Assembly (NCBI GenBank): GCA_003225555.1 | Contig: QIAM01000026.1 | Coordinates: forward strand, 62,001-126,000 | DNA: 64,000 bases | Reading direction: 5' to 3' | Source of the DNA: Acidobacteriota bacterium | GTDB lineage: Bacteria > Acidobacteriota > Terriglobia > Terriglobales > Acidobacteriaceae | Shown: positions 10,672 through 20,933 of the stretch, one piece after another | How the letters are laid out: the number at the start of each line of letters is the position of its first letter | Position numbering within the stretch: the first letter of the stretch is position 1 | Program-made: the position numbers and the translations under genes | The notes under the pieces: model-generated | What the model saw: only the letters and a program-made list of their open reading frames with translations | The model's database searches: none | Told to the model about the DNA's origin: nothing

Positions 10672-10701
10672 AACTGAGAAATGCCTACCGAGAACTGGCT
10701 C

Positions 10702-12612
10702 TTACGCCCGAGCCGGACTCTCTCCGCCCTTGACGATTCCCGGACGTCCCGGCTCCGGCTTCAGCACTTGCTGAACGCCATCATCGGATTTCCCCGGTGA
10801 AGGCGGCTTGGCCGGCAGTTCTCTTCCTTCCACCAGCAGGCGGATCTCGGAAGCATCCAGCACTTCGCGCTCGAGCAGGGCAACGGCAATTCTCTGCAGC
10901 GCGTCGCGATTCACTTCCAGTATCTTCTTGGCCGTTTCGTAGCCCTGGCTGACCAGCTTGCGGACTTCCCCGTCGATCTTGATAGCGGTGTCCTCGCTGT
11001 AGTCGCGGTGCTGAGCGATTTCACGGCCCAGGAATATTTGCTCTTCCTTCTTGCCGAAGGTCAGCGGACCCAGATCGCTCATACCCCACTCGCAAACCAT
11101 CTTGCGAGCCAGCTCCGTCGCTCTCTCAATGTCGTTGCCGGCCCCGGTGCTCATCTGCGTCAGGAAAATTTCTTCCGCCAACCGTCCGCCCATGAGAATG
11201 GAGATATCGGTCTGCAGATATTCTTTGGTGTAGTTGTGGCGATCATCGATGGGCAACTGCTGAGTGACACCCAGCGCCATGCCGCGCGGAATGATAGTGA
11301 CCTTATGCACAGGGTCGGAATTCGGCAACTTCGCCGCGACCAGCGCATGACCGGCCTCGTGGTATGCAGTGACTTTCTTTTCCTCGTCGGAAAGGATCAT
11401 CGACTTGCGTTCCACGCCCATCAGGACTTTGTCTTTGGCGACTTCGAAGTCATACATCAGCACGGCCTTGCGATTCTGCCGCGCTGCTGCCAGTGCCGCC
11501 TCGTTGACCATGTTAGCGAGGTCAGCGCCGGAGAATCCCGGAGTGCCGCGGGCTAGTACGGAAAGATCGACATCCTCGGCAAGAGGAATCTTGCGGGTAT
11601 GAACGCGCAGAATCTCTTCGCGCCCGCGAACATCAGGACGGCTCACGACCACGCGCCGGTCAAAGCGTCCCGGCCGGAGTAATGCGGGATCGAGCACGTC
11701 CGGGCGATTAGTCGCCGCCATGAGGATCACGCCTTCGTTGGATTCGAAGCCGTCCATCTCAACCAGCAACTGGTTCAAAGTCTGCTCGCGCTCATCGTGT
11801 CCGCCGCCCAGACCCGCGCCGCGGTGACGCCCGACGGCGTCGATTTCGTCGATGAAGATAATGCAGGGTGCATTCTTTTTGCCCTGCTCAAACAGGTCAC
11901 GGACGCGGCTGGCGCCGACGCCCACAAACATCTCCACAAAGTCCGAACCTGAGATCGAAAAGAATGGCACATTCGCCTCGCCGGCAACCGCTCGAGCCAG
12001 CAAAGTCTTGCCGGTGCCCGGAGGTCCGACCAGCAACACGCCTTTCGGAATCCGCCCACCCAGCTTCTGGAATTTCTGCGCCTCGCGCAGGAATTCGATA
12101 ATCTCGCGCAGCTCTTCCTTGGCCTCATCCACGCCCGCCACGTCCTTGAACGTGACCTTCTTCTGCTGCATGGAGAGCAGCCGCGCCCGGCTCTTGCCGA
12201 ACGACAGCGCCTTGTTCCCGCCCGTCTGCATCTGGCGGATCATGAAGAACCACAACGCACCCAGCAGGATCAGCGGCGCCCACGTCCCCAGAAGCTGCAG
12301 CGGCCAGCTGCCATTGCTGGCGTCTTTGAACGTGATGTTCACACCCTTGTCCCGCAGGACCTTGATCATGTCGGGATAGTTAGAGGGGGCCGTGGTGTGG
12401 AAGGCGGAATTATCCACATGCTTGCCTGAGACCTGCATCCCATCCACGGTGACTTCCCGCACTTTGCCCTGGTCCACGTCACTCATGAACTGGGTGAAAT
12501 TGATATCTTGAACTTTCTGGCCGCTGCGGCCCGCCTGAATCACCTGCCACAACAGCAGGGCGGAAAGGCCGATTACCAACCAGAAAACGACGGTCTTAAC
12601 AGTTGAATTCAC
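10702..12612 (-). CDS. ftsH: ATP-dependent zinc metalloprotease FtsH
   Basis: [50 protein letters not shown] region, HEAGHALVA zinc site. Confidence 0.97.
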   Translation of the reverse strand: MNSTVKTVVFWLVIGLSALLLWQVIQAGRSGQKVQDINFTQFMSDVDQGKVREVTVDGMQVSGKHVDNSAFHTTAPSNYPDMIKVLRDKGVNITFKDASNGSWPLQLLGTWAPLILLGALWFFMIRQMQTGGNKALSFGKSRARLLSMQQKKVTFKDVAGVDEAKEELREIIEFLREAQKFQKLGGRIPKGVLLVGPPGTGKTLLARAVAGEANVPFFSISGSDFVEMFVGVGASRVRDLFEQGKKNAPCIIFIDEIDAVGRHRGAGLGGGHDEREQTLNQLLVEMDGFESNEGVILMAATNRPDVLDPALLRPGRFDRRVVVSRPDVRGREEILRVHTRKIPLAEDVDLSVLARGTPGFSGADLANMVNEAALAAARQNRKAVLMYDFEVAKDKVLMGVERKSMILSDEEKKVTAYHEAGHALVAAKLPNSDPVHKVTIIPRGMALGVTQQLPIDDRHNYTKEYLQTDISILMGGRLAEEIFLTQMSTGAGNDIERATELARKMVCEWGMSDLGPLTFGKKEEQIFLGREIAQHRDYSEDTAIKIDGEVRKLVSQGYETAKKILEVNRDALQRIAVALLEREVLDASEIRLLVEGRELPAKPPSPGKSDDGVQQVLKPEPGRPGIVKGGESPARA

Positions 12613-12779
12613 CTAAAAGGCTCCTACGCAAAAAACGGGACAATCACTTACACGTAGCCCCGAGGTCTTCGCCGTTAATTGGATGACCAATCTGGGCTTT
12701 TGGATAGGCGAAATTCCCTAAGACTCTTATTCTACCTTTTCTCCGAGAAAAAGGTGCGTTTACGATTGGGTGACCCAGG

Positions 12780-13325
12780 TCACGGGAGTACCAAGCCCGC
12801 TCCCAGATACGGCAGGTTCCTGTTGGTCTGCTCGACCGCGCCCAACCCATATCCCACGAGAAAGGTTTCATCGACCAAAAAACCGAAATAATCCGGCTGC
12901 AAGGCCACACGGCGGGCAGACTGGCGGTCCAGCAGGGTGACCAGCTTCACCGACGCCGCACCCCGGGCACGCAGGTCGTTCATCAGGAACTCGCTGGTTA
13001 TGCCGGAGTGCACCAGCCCTTCCACCAGAAGGACGTGGTTTCCGCGAATCTCCGGCTCATGACTGAAGAAGATTTCCATGATGTCGCTCGAGCTGTCCTT
13101 CCGTGGCCGGGTATATTTCGGCTTTACGAACTGGCAAACCACCGGCACGTCCAAGGCCCTCACTAGGTCAGCCAGAAACATAAACGAGTTCTCGAGCACC
13201 GCGAGGGCCTGGACGGTCTCTCCCTGGTAGTCGTCGGAAATCTGCCGCCCCAACTCTTTCACGCGCTTCTGAATCTGGTCAGCGGAGATGACTTGCCGCA
13301 GTGGCTCGGCTTTCGAACCAGTCAT
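12780..13325 (-). CDS. hpt: Hypoxanthine phosphoribosyltransferase-like
   Basis: VLENSFMFLADLVRAL...VLLVEGLVHSGITSEFLMNDLRARGAASVKLVTLLDR...PDYFGFLVDETFLVGYGL; start at MTGSKAEPLRQ. Confidence 0.85.
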   Translation of the reverse strand: MTGSKAEPLRQVISADQIQKRVKELGRQISDDYQGETVQALAVLENSFMFLADLVRALDVPVVCQFVKPKYTRPRKDSSSDIMEIFFSHEPEIRGNHVLLVEGLVHSGITSEFLMNDLRARGAASVKLVTLLDRQSARRVALQPDYFGFLVDETFLVGYGLGAVEQTNRNLPYLGAGLVLP

Positions 13326-13369
13326 GAAGTGGCGCTCCTCGTTGCCTGAAATGCCTGATCGGCTCGATA

Positions 13370-14932
13370 CTAAAAGGTGGAATCCGCCTCCAGAGGCATC
13401 TCCCGGATCAATACCCCCTCCCGGCCCGGTTTTGCCTGTAGGCCAGCAGGAGCTGGAAATCCCCGTACCCACACGATCTCGTCCCCGCTTGCGACTACCG
13501 GCCAAAGCCTCCGAGGCTGGCCCGTAATGTGGTGCTCTTGCAGCAATTCCTTAATCTTCTTGGGGGACTTAGTATGGGCCGGCCAGAACCGCTCTCCGGG
13601 ACGCCAGTTTCGCACCCTTAACGGCCCGGGAAGCGACTCTGCGTCGAGGAGGTGCTCGCGATTATACCCCGGCAACTCCGATTCAGCCCGTACGCGTACC
13701 GCTTCAATCACGGTGCCCGTTTCAGGGATGGTGACGCGTCCCGGCAGGGGCAATTCATAGGCGTAATCATGCGGGACTCGCTCTTGCCGTCGGAGGTCGG
13801 GGGTCACGAAAACCAGTGAATCAGTCTCGCGAACCAGCTTCCATCCCAAAGGCAACGAAAGCTCCTTGCCCGAGGCGCCGTCTTCCGCCGCAAATCGCAA
13901 GATTTGCTGCACATGTTTAAACTCGAGCGGAATCCCCGCATGGTCACCCACGGCCTTTACGAGCCGGCGCTGGACCGCTAGAGGTTCGGTGAGAAGCCAG
14001 GCCCGGCTTACCGAAGCATTCATGACCAGAGGCCCCGGTTCCTCCAGGCGACGTTCCAGGTCAGATTTCACCGGCGCGATCTGCACCAATGACGACTCCG
14101 GACTGCCCGAAGTATGAGCTTTCGCCCACTCCGGTTCGGACCACTGCACTGTAGTCCCCAACCATCCTGCGATCTCGTTCTCCCAGTAGTCTTGTTCTCC
14201 GCGCGCGATCTCCGCCAATTCCGCTAGGTTCTCCGCCGTTGAGGGATTGAAGTCGCTCTCAAGTAAGGGCAGGACTCGCTGCCGCATGCGATTGCGCGTG
14301 AATCTTACATCGAGATTGGTCGGATCCTCATGCCAAGGCTGCTTGAGGTCCCTGAGGTATTGCTCCAGCCGAGGCCTACGAATTTCAAGCAAGGGCCGAA
14401 CGATCTCTCCGGAAGTTTCCTCTTCGACATCATCCACCAAGAGTCGGGGATAAATTCCACCGAGGCCTCGTAGCCCGGTGCCACGAATCAGCCTCATCAG
14501 AACCGTCTCGGCCTGATCGTCTAGTGTATGGCCAGTCGCCACCTTGTCGAGACTGACACTAATCTCTGGACCTTCACCCATGAGCCGGCGAAAGAATCCA
14601 TAGCGCAGCTCCCGGGCGGCGGATTCCACGCCAACCTGCCCCCCTGCCGCATGCTGCGCCACATCGCCGCTCTCGGTATGGAATTCCAAGTCGTGTTCAC
14701 GCGCCAGGTTTACAACGAACTCCTGATCTTCGTCTGACTCAGCCCCGCGCAGCTTGTGGTTGAAGTGCACAACGAAGAGGACAATCCCAAGTTCGCTCCT
14801 CACCTCGAGCAGAAGGCGCAGCAGGGCAACGGAATCAATTCCGCCGGAGACCGCCACGCCCACACGGTCTCCCGCCTTCAGCAACTCCTGATGCCGGATG
14901 TATGCGATGAGCCGCTCTGCCAGTGAATGCAC
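13370..14932 (-). CDS. tilS: tRNA(Ile)-lysidine synthetase
   Basis: VGVAVSGGIDSVALLRLLLEVRSELGIVLFVVHFNHKLRGAESDEDQEFV...GHTLDDQAETVLMRLIRGTGLRGLGGI; GTG start at 14932 proposed because the ORF extension to 15061 overlaps the opposite-strand gene. Confidence 0.9.
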   Translation of the reverse strand: MHSLAERLIAYIRHQELLKAGDRVGVAVSGGIDSVALLRLLLEVRSELGIVLFVVHFNHKLRGAESDEDQEFVVNLAREHDLEFHTESGDVAQHAAGGQVGVESAARELRYGFFRRLMGEGPEISVSLDKVATGHTLDDQAETVLMRLIRGTGLRGLGGIYPRLLVDDVEEETSGEIVRPLLEIRRPRLEQYLRDLKQPWHEDPTNLDVRFTRNRMRQRVLPLLESDFNPSTAENLAELAEIARGEQDYWENEIAGWLGTTVQWSEPEWAKAHTSGSPESSLVQIAPVKSDLERRLEEPGPLVMNASVSRAWLLTEPLAVQRRLVKAVGDHAGIPLEFKHVQQILRFAAEDGASGKELSLPLGWKLVRETDSLVFVTPDLRRQERVPHDYAYELPLPGRVTIPETGTVIEAVRVRAESELPGYNREHLLDAESLPGPLRVRNWRPGERFWPAHTKSPKKIKELLQEHHITGQPRRLWPVVASGDEIVWVRGFPAPAGLQAKPGREGVLIREMPLEADSTF

Positions 14933-14985
14933 GGAAACATGGTACAACCAGTACGGGAAGAGGAGCGCCCAGCTGAAGGTCGCAC

Positions 14986-15306
14986 TTGAAGATGCGATAC
15001 GACGAGAGCGCCAACGGAACCGAGGTTGAAGTCGCCGCCGGGGAAGAGTTCGAGCTTTCACTGCCCGAGACCCGGACCGCTGGCTATCGCTGGACGCTCA
15101 AGAGCGGCGGCGATCCCGCCTGCGCCCTGTTGAACGAGTCCTCTCAATCCCCCCCTGGACAGGTCGGAGGCAGCGGCACGCACTCCTGGCGCTTTCGTGC
15201 CTCCACCCCTGGAGTCTGCTCCATTGCGTTGGAGTACAAACGTTCTTGGGAGGACAGCTCGCAACCGGCGCGGACCTATACTTTAAAGCTCCGCGTCCGG
15301 TCTTGA
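14986..15306 (+). CDS. Chagasin (I42) family cysteine-peptidase inhibitor-like protein
   Basis: GEEFELSLPETRTAGYRWTL...HSWRFRASTPGVCSIALEYKRSWEDSSQPARTYTLKLRV, the three chagasin loop regions. Confidence 0.8.
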   Translation: MKMRYDESANGTEVEVAAGEEFELSLPETRTAGYRWTLKSGGDPACALLNESSQSPPGQVGGSGTHSWRFRASTPGVCSIALEYKRSWEDSSQPARTYTLKLRVRS

Positions 15307-15337
15307 GCAACGGACCGCACTCGTCGGCGTCTCGTGG

Positions 15338-16147
15338 TTAGTGTTTTTTCTTCTTGGCTGCTGCCTTCTTCGGAGGCTTGCCCCCACCTCCAGCGTCGAC
15401 CAGCCGGATCGTCCAGAGATCATCCGAGAGATTCGGCTCCATGAGGTACTGGTACGGCATGGTGAAGTAGCCCTTCAAACCCCAATGCGGCCCCCAGGAG
15501 TTACGGATAATGAACCATTGATTCTTGTCGTCGTAGCCGACGGCGGTGACCGCGTGTCCTCCAACCACCTTTTCGCCCGGTTGCGGCATCGAGAGGTGTC
15601 CGGAATTTGCTACCTGCGTGCTTTCAAAGCCGTCATACACGGTAAAGCCAAGCACAAACGGATAGCCCGAAGCCAGACATCCCTTGAACTGATTGAGCAC
15701 ACGGCTAACCCGGTGATACGAGGTCACTCTGTTCTTCGAGGCGTCGGTGAAAGCAGCTGTGGGTGGCTTCTCCGTAAATTTGTTGATGTCGTAAGGCCAG
15801 TCAGCCTCCGGCGGAGCCCCCAGCTTGGCCACAACTTTGATCCCGTCACGAATCTGGGCCCCGGCATCGGAGTTGACGGAATGCTCGATGACGCGTTCGT
15901 TGTAGTAAATGAACAACCGCGACGGAACAAAGTCAGTGAGCTTTTGCTTGAGCCGCTCAAACTCGATGGCCCCGGCGATCGCATTGCCAGCGCAGCTTCC
16001 CAGCTGTCCTTGATCGTAAACGGGTGGACACTGCGGACGAAGATCCACCGCCGTTGGAAGCGCCATGATAAACGGCGCAGGAGCCGAATAAACGAGGTCG
16101 CGCTGGTCCGGTAAATCCGGAACCCACCCATAATGTCCAATGCTCAT
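15338..16147 (-). CDS. Papain-like C1 family cysteine peptidase
   Basis: VDLRPQCPPVYDQGQLGSCAGNAIAGAIEF (catalytic Cys region), GGHAVTAVGYDDKNQWFIIRNSWGPHWGLKGYFTMPY (His/Asn region). Confidence 0.92.
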   Translation of the reverse strand: MSIGHYGWVPDLPDQRDLVYSAPAPFIMALPTAVDLRPQCPPVYDQGQLGSCAGNAIAGAIEFERLKQKLTDFVPSRLFIYYNERVIEHSVNSDAGAQIRDGIKVVAKLGAPPEADWPYDINKFTEKPPTAAFTDASKNRVTSYHRVSRVLNQFKGCLASGYPFVLGFTVYDGFESTQVANSGHLSMPQPGEKVVGGHAVTAVGYDDKNQWFIIRNSWGPHWGLKGYFTMPYQYLMEPNLSDDLWTIRLVDAGGGGKPPKKAAAKKKKH

Positions 16148-16446
16148 GCTTCTACTCCTTGTGCGCCGGTCAAAACCGGCGAGGTGTTGTGAATGAAAGT
16201 TTCATACGTTGAAGGACTAGCGAACCACAACGGCCCCGAGTCATGCGGAGCCGCCCGCGAGGGCGGCGACGAAGCATTGACAGGGGAGAGTACGGGCCGG
16301 GTATTCAGCCGCGTAAGGAACTCACTCCGGTGAAACGACCTCGCGATTCAAATCTGCCCGCGGGAAAATATTGGAGGTTCCGGGTATGGGCAGCCAGTGG
16401 GACTCACGGCTCGGAACAGCTGAGGCGGCTGTCTCTACGTGACTTG

Positions 16447-18393
16447 TTACAACCCCGGGCTCTTCTCCGAAATTAGCTTCTTGATCTTCTCTACGAATTC
16501 CACTGCCGCCATGTCTTCCGTCTTCTCTTTTCCCCGGCTGCGGACATTCACCTTCCCCGCCTCCGCCTCTTTGTCCCCGACCACCAGCAGGAAGGGCACT
16601 TTCTGCATCGCATGCTCGCGGATCTTCGCATTCATCTTCTCGTTGCGCGCATCCACTTCCACACGTACTCCTACTGACTTCAGTTGCGCAGCTACCTTAT
16701 TCGCGTACTCCGCATGCCGTTCGCTAATCGGAATCATGACCGCCTGCACCGGCGACAGCCACACCGGGAACGCGCCCGCATAGTGCTCGATCAGCACGCC
16801 GAAGAAGCGCTCCACCGAACCGTAGAGGGCGCGATGCACCATCACCGGCTGCTTGCGTGAGCCATCTTCCGCCACGTATTCCAGGCCGAATCGCTGCGGC
16901 AGATTGAAGTCGAACTGCACTGTCGAGAGTTGCCATAGCCGCCCGATCGCATCCACCAGCTTGATGTCGATTTTCGGCCCGTAGAACGCCGCTTCGCCAG
17001 GCATGGTCTTGTATTCGATCCCTTGCTGTTTCAGCACCTTCTCCAGAGACTGGGTCGCGTGGTTCCACTGATCTTCGCTGCCCACGAAATTCTTGCGGTC
17101 GTCCGGATTCCACGTCGATAGCTCGGTCTGAAACTTGTCGAAACCAAAATCTTTCAGCACGTCCAGAGCAAACTCCAGGCAGGCCGCAATCTCGCCCTCG
17201 ATCTGCTCCGGAGTACAGAAGATGTGGGCGTCGTCTTGGGTGAAGCCACGCACGCGCAGCAGGCCGTGCATCACGCCGGAGCGCTCGTAGCGATAAACCG
17301 TTCCCAGTTCGCCCAAACGCACCGGCAGATCGCGATATGACTTCAGCGAATCCCGGTAGATCAGTATGTGGCCGGGACAATTCATGGGCTTCAGGCGATA
17401 TTCCGCGTCATCGAGCTCCATGGCGTCGAACATATTCTGCGAGTAGTAGCCTTCGTGTCCCGACGTGAAGAACAACTGCCGCCTAGCCACATGTGGAGTA
17501 GAGACCAGAGCGTAGCCGCGCTTCAGATACTCGGCACGCATCCAGTCTTCCATCTCTTTGCGGATGATCCCGCCCTTGGGATGCCAAAAAATCAGTCCCG
17601 GCCCCGCTAGCTCCTGAATCGAAAACAGATCCAGCTGCTTGCCCAACACACGATGGTCGCGCTTCTTCGCTTCGTCGACCTGCTTCAGATAATCGTCGAG
17701 ATCTTTCTTCGAGAAGAACGACGTCCCGTAAATGCGCTGCAGCTGCGGATTCTTCTCATCCCCCAGCCAATAGGCTCCGGCAATGTTGAGCAGCTTGAAC
17801 GCCTTGATCTTGCCGGTCGACGGGATGTGCGGACCGCGGCAGAAGTCCGTGAATTTCCCGGTGCGGTAGATCGAAATCTTTTCATCGGACTTGGTGAACT
17901 GCTCGATGAAATGGCACTTCATGAAGTCGCCTTCTTTTTTAAACTCCGCCAGCCCCTGCTCGCGTGGCAGAAACTCCCGCGCATAGGGGATGTTCTGCTG
18001 CACCAGTTCCTGCATCTTCTTCTCGATTTTCTCGAGATCCTCCGGGGTGAATGGAGTCGGCCGGTAGAAGTCGTAGAAGAATCCGTTTTCGGTAGACGGT
18101 CCATGGCCGAGCTTGGTCTCAGGGAAGAGTTCCAGAACAGCTGCTGCCAGCAGGTGAGCCGAGGAGTGCCGGTAAACTTCCAGCGCCTCCGGATCCTTGT
18201 CAGTCAGAATGCGGAGTTCGGCGTCCCTCTCCAAGGGGCGGGTCAGATCAATAAGATTCCCATTGTCCTTGGCGGCGAGCGCCGCATCCGCCAGCCGCGG
18301 ACTAATAGACTTTGCAATATCGAGCGCGGTCGTGCCCTTGGGAACTTCCTTCACGCTCCCATCGGGGAGCTTCACATGAATGCTGTCTGCCAT
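16447..18393 (-). CDS. thrS: Threonyl-tRNA synthetase
   Basis: TGS, SAD and class II core motifs; MNCPGHILIYRDSLKSYRDLPVRLGELGTVYRYERSGVMHGLLRVRGFTQDDAHIFC. Confidence 0.97.
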   Translation of the reverse strand: MADSIHVKLPDGSVKEVPKGTTALDIAKSISPRLADAALAAKDNGNLIDLTRPLERDAELRILTDKDPEALEVYRHSSAHLLAAAVLELFPETKLGHGPSTENGFFYDFYRPTPFTPEDLEKIEKKMQELVQQNIPYAREFLPREQGLAEFKKEGDFMKCHFIEQFTKSDEKISIYRTGKFTDFCRGPHIPSTGKIKAFKLLNIAGAYWLGDEKNPQLQRIYGTSFFSKKDLDDYLKQVDEAKKRDHRVLGKQLDLFSIQELAGPGLIFWHPKGGIIRKEMEDWMRAEYLKRGYALVSTPHVARRQLFFTSGHEGYYSQNMFDAMELDDAEYRLKPMNCPGHILIYRDSLKSYRDLPVRLGELGTVYRYERSGVMHGLLRVRGFTQDDAHIFCTPEQIEGEIAACLEFALDVLKDFGFDKFQTELSTWNPDDRKNFVGSEDQWNHATQSLEKVLKQQGIEYKTMPGEAAFYGPKIDIKLVDAIGRLWQLSTVQFDFNLPQRFGLEYVAEDGSRKQPVMVHRALYGSVERFFGVLIEHYAGAFPVWLSPVQAVMIPISERHAEYANKVAAQLKSVGVRVEVDARNEKMNAKIREHAMQKVPFLLVVGDKEAEAGKVNVRSRGKEKTEDMAAVEFVEKIKKLISEKSPGL

Positions 18394-18764
18394 AAGCCGA
18401 AAACCCGCAGGTGGATTGAATCTTTCAGTTTATTGAAGGGATACGGGAGGGTCAAACAGAAGAGGTCGCAGAGTTTCAACCTTGCACCCCAAGTGACAAA
18501 TGATCAAACAGCGGGGCACGGAAAGCTGGCGAGCGAGCGTGAGCTCGCAGCGGAGAGGCTCTCTTGCAGCAACTGCGTTGTGCGTCCTCACCGCGGCAGT
18601 CGTGTCGCATAGGGGCTGTTGATTTCCGCGATTAAGCGAGGCTTAGCTGGTCGTCTTGGGCGTATGAAGGAAACCGCTGCCTAGAGCGAGGGGGGTGTAG
18701 TGCGGTGCGGGCCACCACCGCCACTACGGGTAACTAGCCCGGACCCGCCTCTTAGTCCCCTCTT

Positions 18765-20261
18765 TTACTTTTGGTGCGCTACGTCCTTGATATGGGTCGC
18801 GATGTACCACGTATTCCCGAACGAATCGGTAACCCCCGCGCTGCGGTCTCCATAAGTCTGCTCTGCCGGCTCCTGGATCGACTTCGCTCCCGCCGCCAGA
18901 GCCCGCTTATAAACCGCGTCGCACTCGGGCACGTACACATAGAACATCGATTGCATGGGTTGGTAAATCCCGTGCGCCTCGCCCATTTCGACCACCGAAT
19001 CGCCGACGCGAATCTCGGCGTGATGAACCACTCCATCGGGCGAAGCGTACTTCGCAAGTTCCTGCGCGCCGAAGGCACGCTTCAGGAAGCCGATTACCGG
19101 CTCCGCCCGCAGCGGATGCATGTACACATTCACGTTGTGCAACCCCTTCGGGATATACCGTTCGCCCGTGTGCGTAGCGATGTACCAGTAGTTGCCGAAG
19201 GGATCCTTGACCCCCGCGCCCCGCTCGCCGTATTCGTGATCCTGGGGCTCGCCGATCGAAGTTGCTCCGGCTTGCAGAGCCTTCTGATAGGCCGCATCCG
19301 TGTCCTCCACATAAATGTGCAATGCCGTCGTGTTCGGCTTGCCGTGGAACGGCTTGCCCGGAATTCCTCCGCCCATCATTAGCATGGCGTCGCCGATGCG
19401 AGTCTCGGCGTGGATTCCTCCCGCTCCACCAGCGATCCGGAAAGTCTCTTCCGCGCCAAACGCATTTTTCGCGAACGCCAGTATCGCATCCGCGTCGGGC
19501 GCAATCATGTAAGGCGTCACAGTATGGAAGCCGCGCGGAACCGGGTTCACCGCAGGTTTCTTCGCCGCTGCATCGCCCCCCGTCATCGCATCCATGCGCC
19601 GGTGCATCTCCTCGACCGACATCTCTTCCTGGATCGTGGACACAGACCACGAGTACCCGAACGGATCCTGAATCGTTCCTTCGCGGCGTCCGTAAAACTG
19701 ATCCGCAATCGGAATCACGATCTTGGCGCCGGCACCAATGGCACGGGAGACAAAACCGTCCACGTCAGGTACATTCAGCGCCATCATGACGGGTGAATTT
19801 CCCAGCGTCTCCGGACTGAACCGGCCGCCTTCCGGCCACTCTTCGGTCAGCATGACGGGGGAGTCTCCAATCTTGATTTGGGCGTGCGGAATTTTCCCGC
19901 CAACTTCGAAGCGCATAACTTCTTGCGCGCCGAAAGCATTCTTATAGAACTCAATGGCCTTGGCCGCATCTTTGAAGGTCAATCTCGGGCTTGCGACGGT
20001 ACGAACGGCTGCAATCGGTTCAGCAACGGTGCTCATAGTCTTTCTCCCTTCCAGTAATCTGGCTTTCAGTCTGGTCTTGAAATCTTCACGCGGCAGATCG
20101 CGCAAGTTCGCCGCCACACGCACCAGCGGCTCGACGGTGGCATCCACTTTGGGAAGCCTGCCGTCGACCCGGGCCAGCATCGCGTCGACAGCCCGGTTTA
20201 GTTGCTCCATCCTGCGTGCGTTGTTCCTTCCCGGATTCAGAGAGTGCTTAGGCATCGGCAC
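18765..20261 (-). CDS. N-terminal ~75-aa regulatory-type domain fused to three tandem VOC/PhnB-like (glyoxalase-fold) domains
   Basis: Three repeats of LTFKDAAKAIEFYKNAFGAQEVMRFE..., VTPYMIAPDADAILAFAKNAFGAEETFRI..., VNVYMHPLRAEPVIGFLKRAFGAQELAKY..., each ending ...DPFGYSWSVST / DPFGNYWYIATHTGERY / DSFGNTWYIATHIKDV. Confidence 0.88.
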   Translation of the reverse strand: MPMPKHSLNPGRNNARRMEQLNRAVDAMLARVDGRLPKVDATVEPLVRVAANLRDLPREDFKTRLKARLLEGRKTMSTVAEPIAAVRTVASPRLTFKDAAKAIEFYKNAFGAQEVMRFEVGGKIPHAQIKIGDSPVMLTEEWPEGGRFSPETLGNSPVMMALNVPDVDGFVSRAIGAGAKIVIPIADQFYGRREGTIQDPFGYSWSVSTIQEEMSVEEMHRRMDAMTGGDAAAKKPAVNPVPRGFHTVTPYMIAPDADAILAFAKNAFGAEETFRIAGGAGGIHAETRIGDAMLMMGGGIPGKPFHGKPNTTALHIYVEDTDAAYQKALQAGATSIGEPQDHEYGERGAGVKDPFGNYWYIATHTGERYIPKGLHNVNVYMHPLRAEPVIGFLKRAFGAQELAKYASPDGVVHHAEIRVGDSVVEMGEAHGIYQPMQSMFYVYVPECDAVYKRALAAGAKSIQEPAEQTYGDRSAGVTDSFGNTWYIATHIKDVAHQK

Positions 20262-20799
20262 CCTCCATGCGCTCCCGCAGGCTGCTGAGCGCGCGGAACT
20301 GTAACTGTTTCACCGCGCCCTCACTCTTGCGGGTTTCCCGCGCCACTTCCTTGATACTTTTCTGCTCCACAAACCTCAGAACCACTACCCGACGCTGCTC
20401 GGCGGGCAGGCTCTCCACCAGGCGGAACAATGTAGCTTTCCGCTCGACCTCTTCGATTTCCGCAGGACTGGCTTGCGCCGACTCGATCTGCTGCGGATCG
20501 TCGGCCATCTGCTCGCGCCCCGACCGCTGCCAGCGATCGGAGATCAAATTTGCCGCAATCCGAAACAGCCACGCCGAGAACGGAATCCCCCGCCACTCGA
20601 ATCGCTTCAAATTCGCCAACGCCTGATGAAAGACCTCCGAAGTCAGATCTTCCGTTTCCGTCCGGTTTCCCACGCGCCGCACCACGTAGGCGTAAACACG
20701 CGCGAAGTTATTCTCATAGAGTTCGGCAAAGCGGGACGGATCCTTTTGCGCAGCCTCAATCAGAAGCCGCTCGTCCGCCTCTTTCTTCAGAACCTTCAA
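20248..20799 (-). CDS. ECF-type RNA polymerase sigma factor
   Basis: ENNFARVYAYVVRRVGNRTETEDLTSEVFHQALANL...PAEQRRVVVLRFVEQKSIKEVARETRKSEGAVKQLQFRALSSLRE; overlaps the next ORF by 14 nt. Confidence 0.92.
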   Translation of the reverse strand: MKVLKKEADERLLIEAAQKDPSRFAELYENNFARVYAYVVRRVGNRTETEDLTSEVFHQALANLKRFEWRGIPFSAWLFRIAANLISDRWQRSGREQMADDPQQIESAQASPAEIEEVERKATLFRLVESLPAEQRRVVVLRFVEQKSIKEVARETRKSEGAVKQLQFRALSSLRERMEGADA

Positions 20800-20933
20800 C
20801 GAGATCTCCGCGGGTTGGAGTACATAAGGGTAACGGACATGCTCATGAAAAGGTTACGGCACAATCTGGGCTTACTACCTTTTTTCAAATCGAGCGGCAA
20901 AGCTGGAATTCTGAGGTAGAATTCCGGGCTGCT

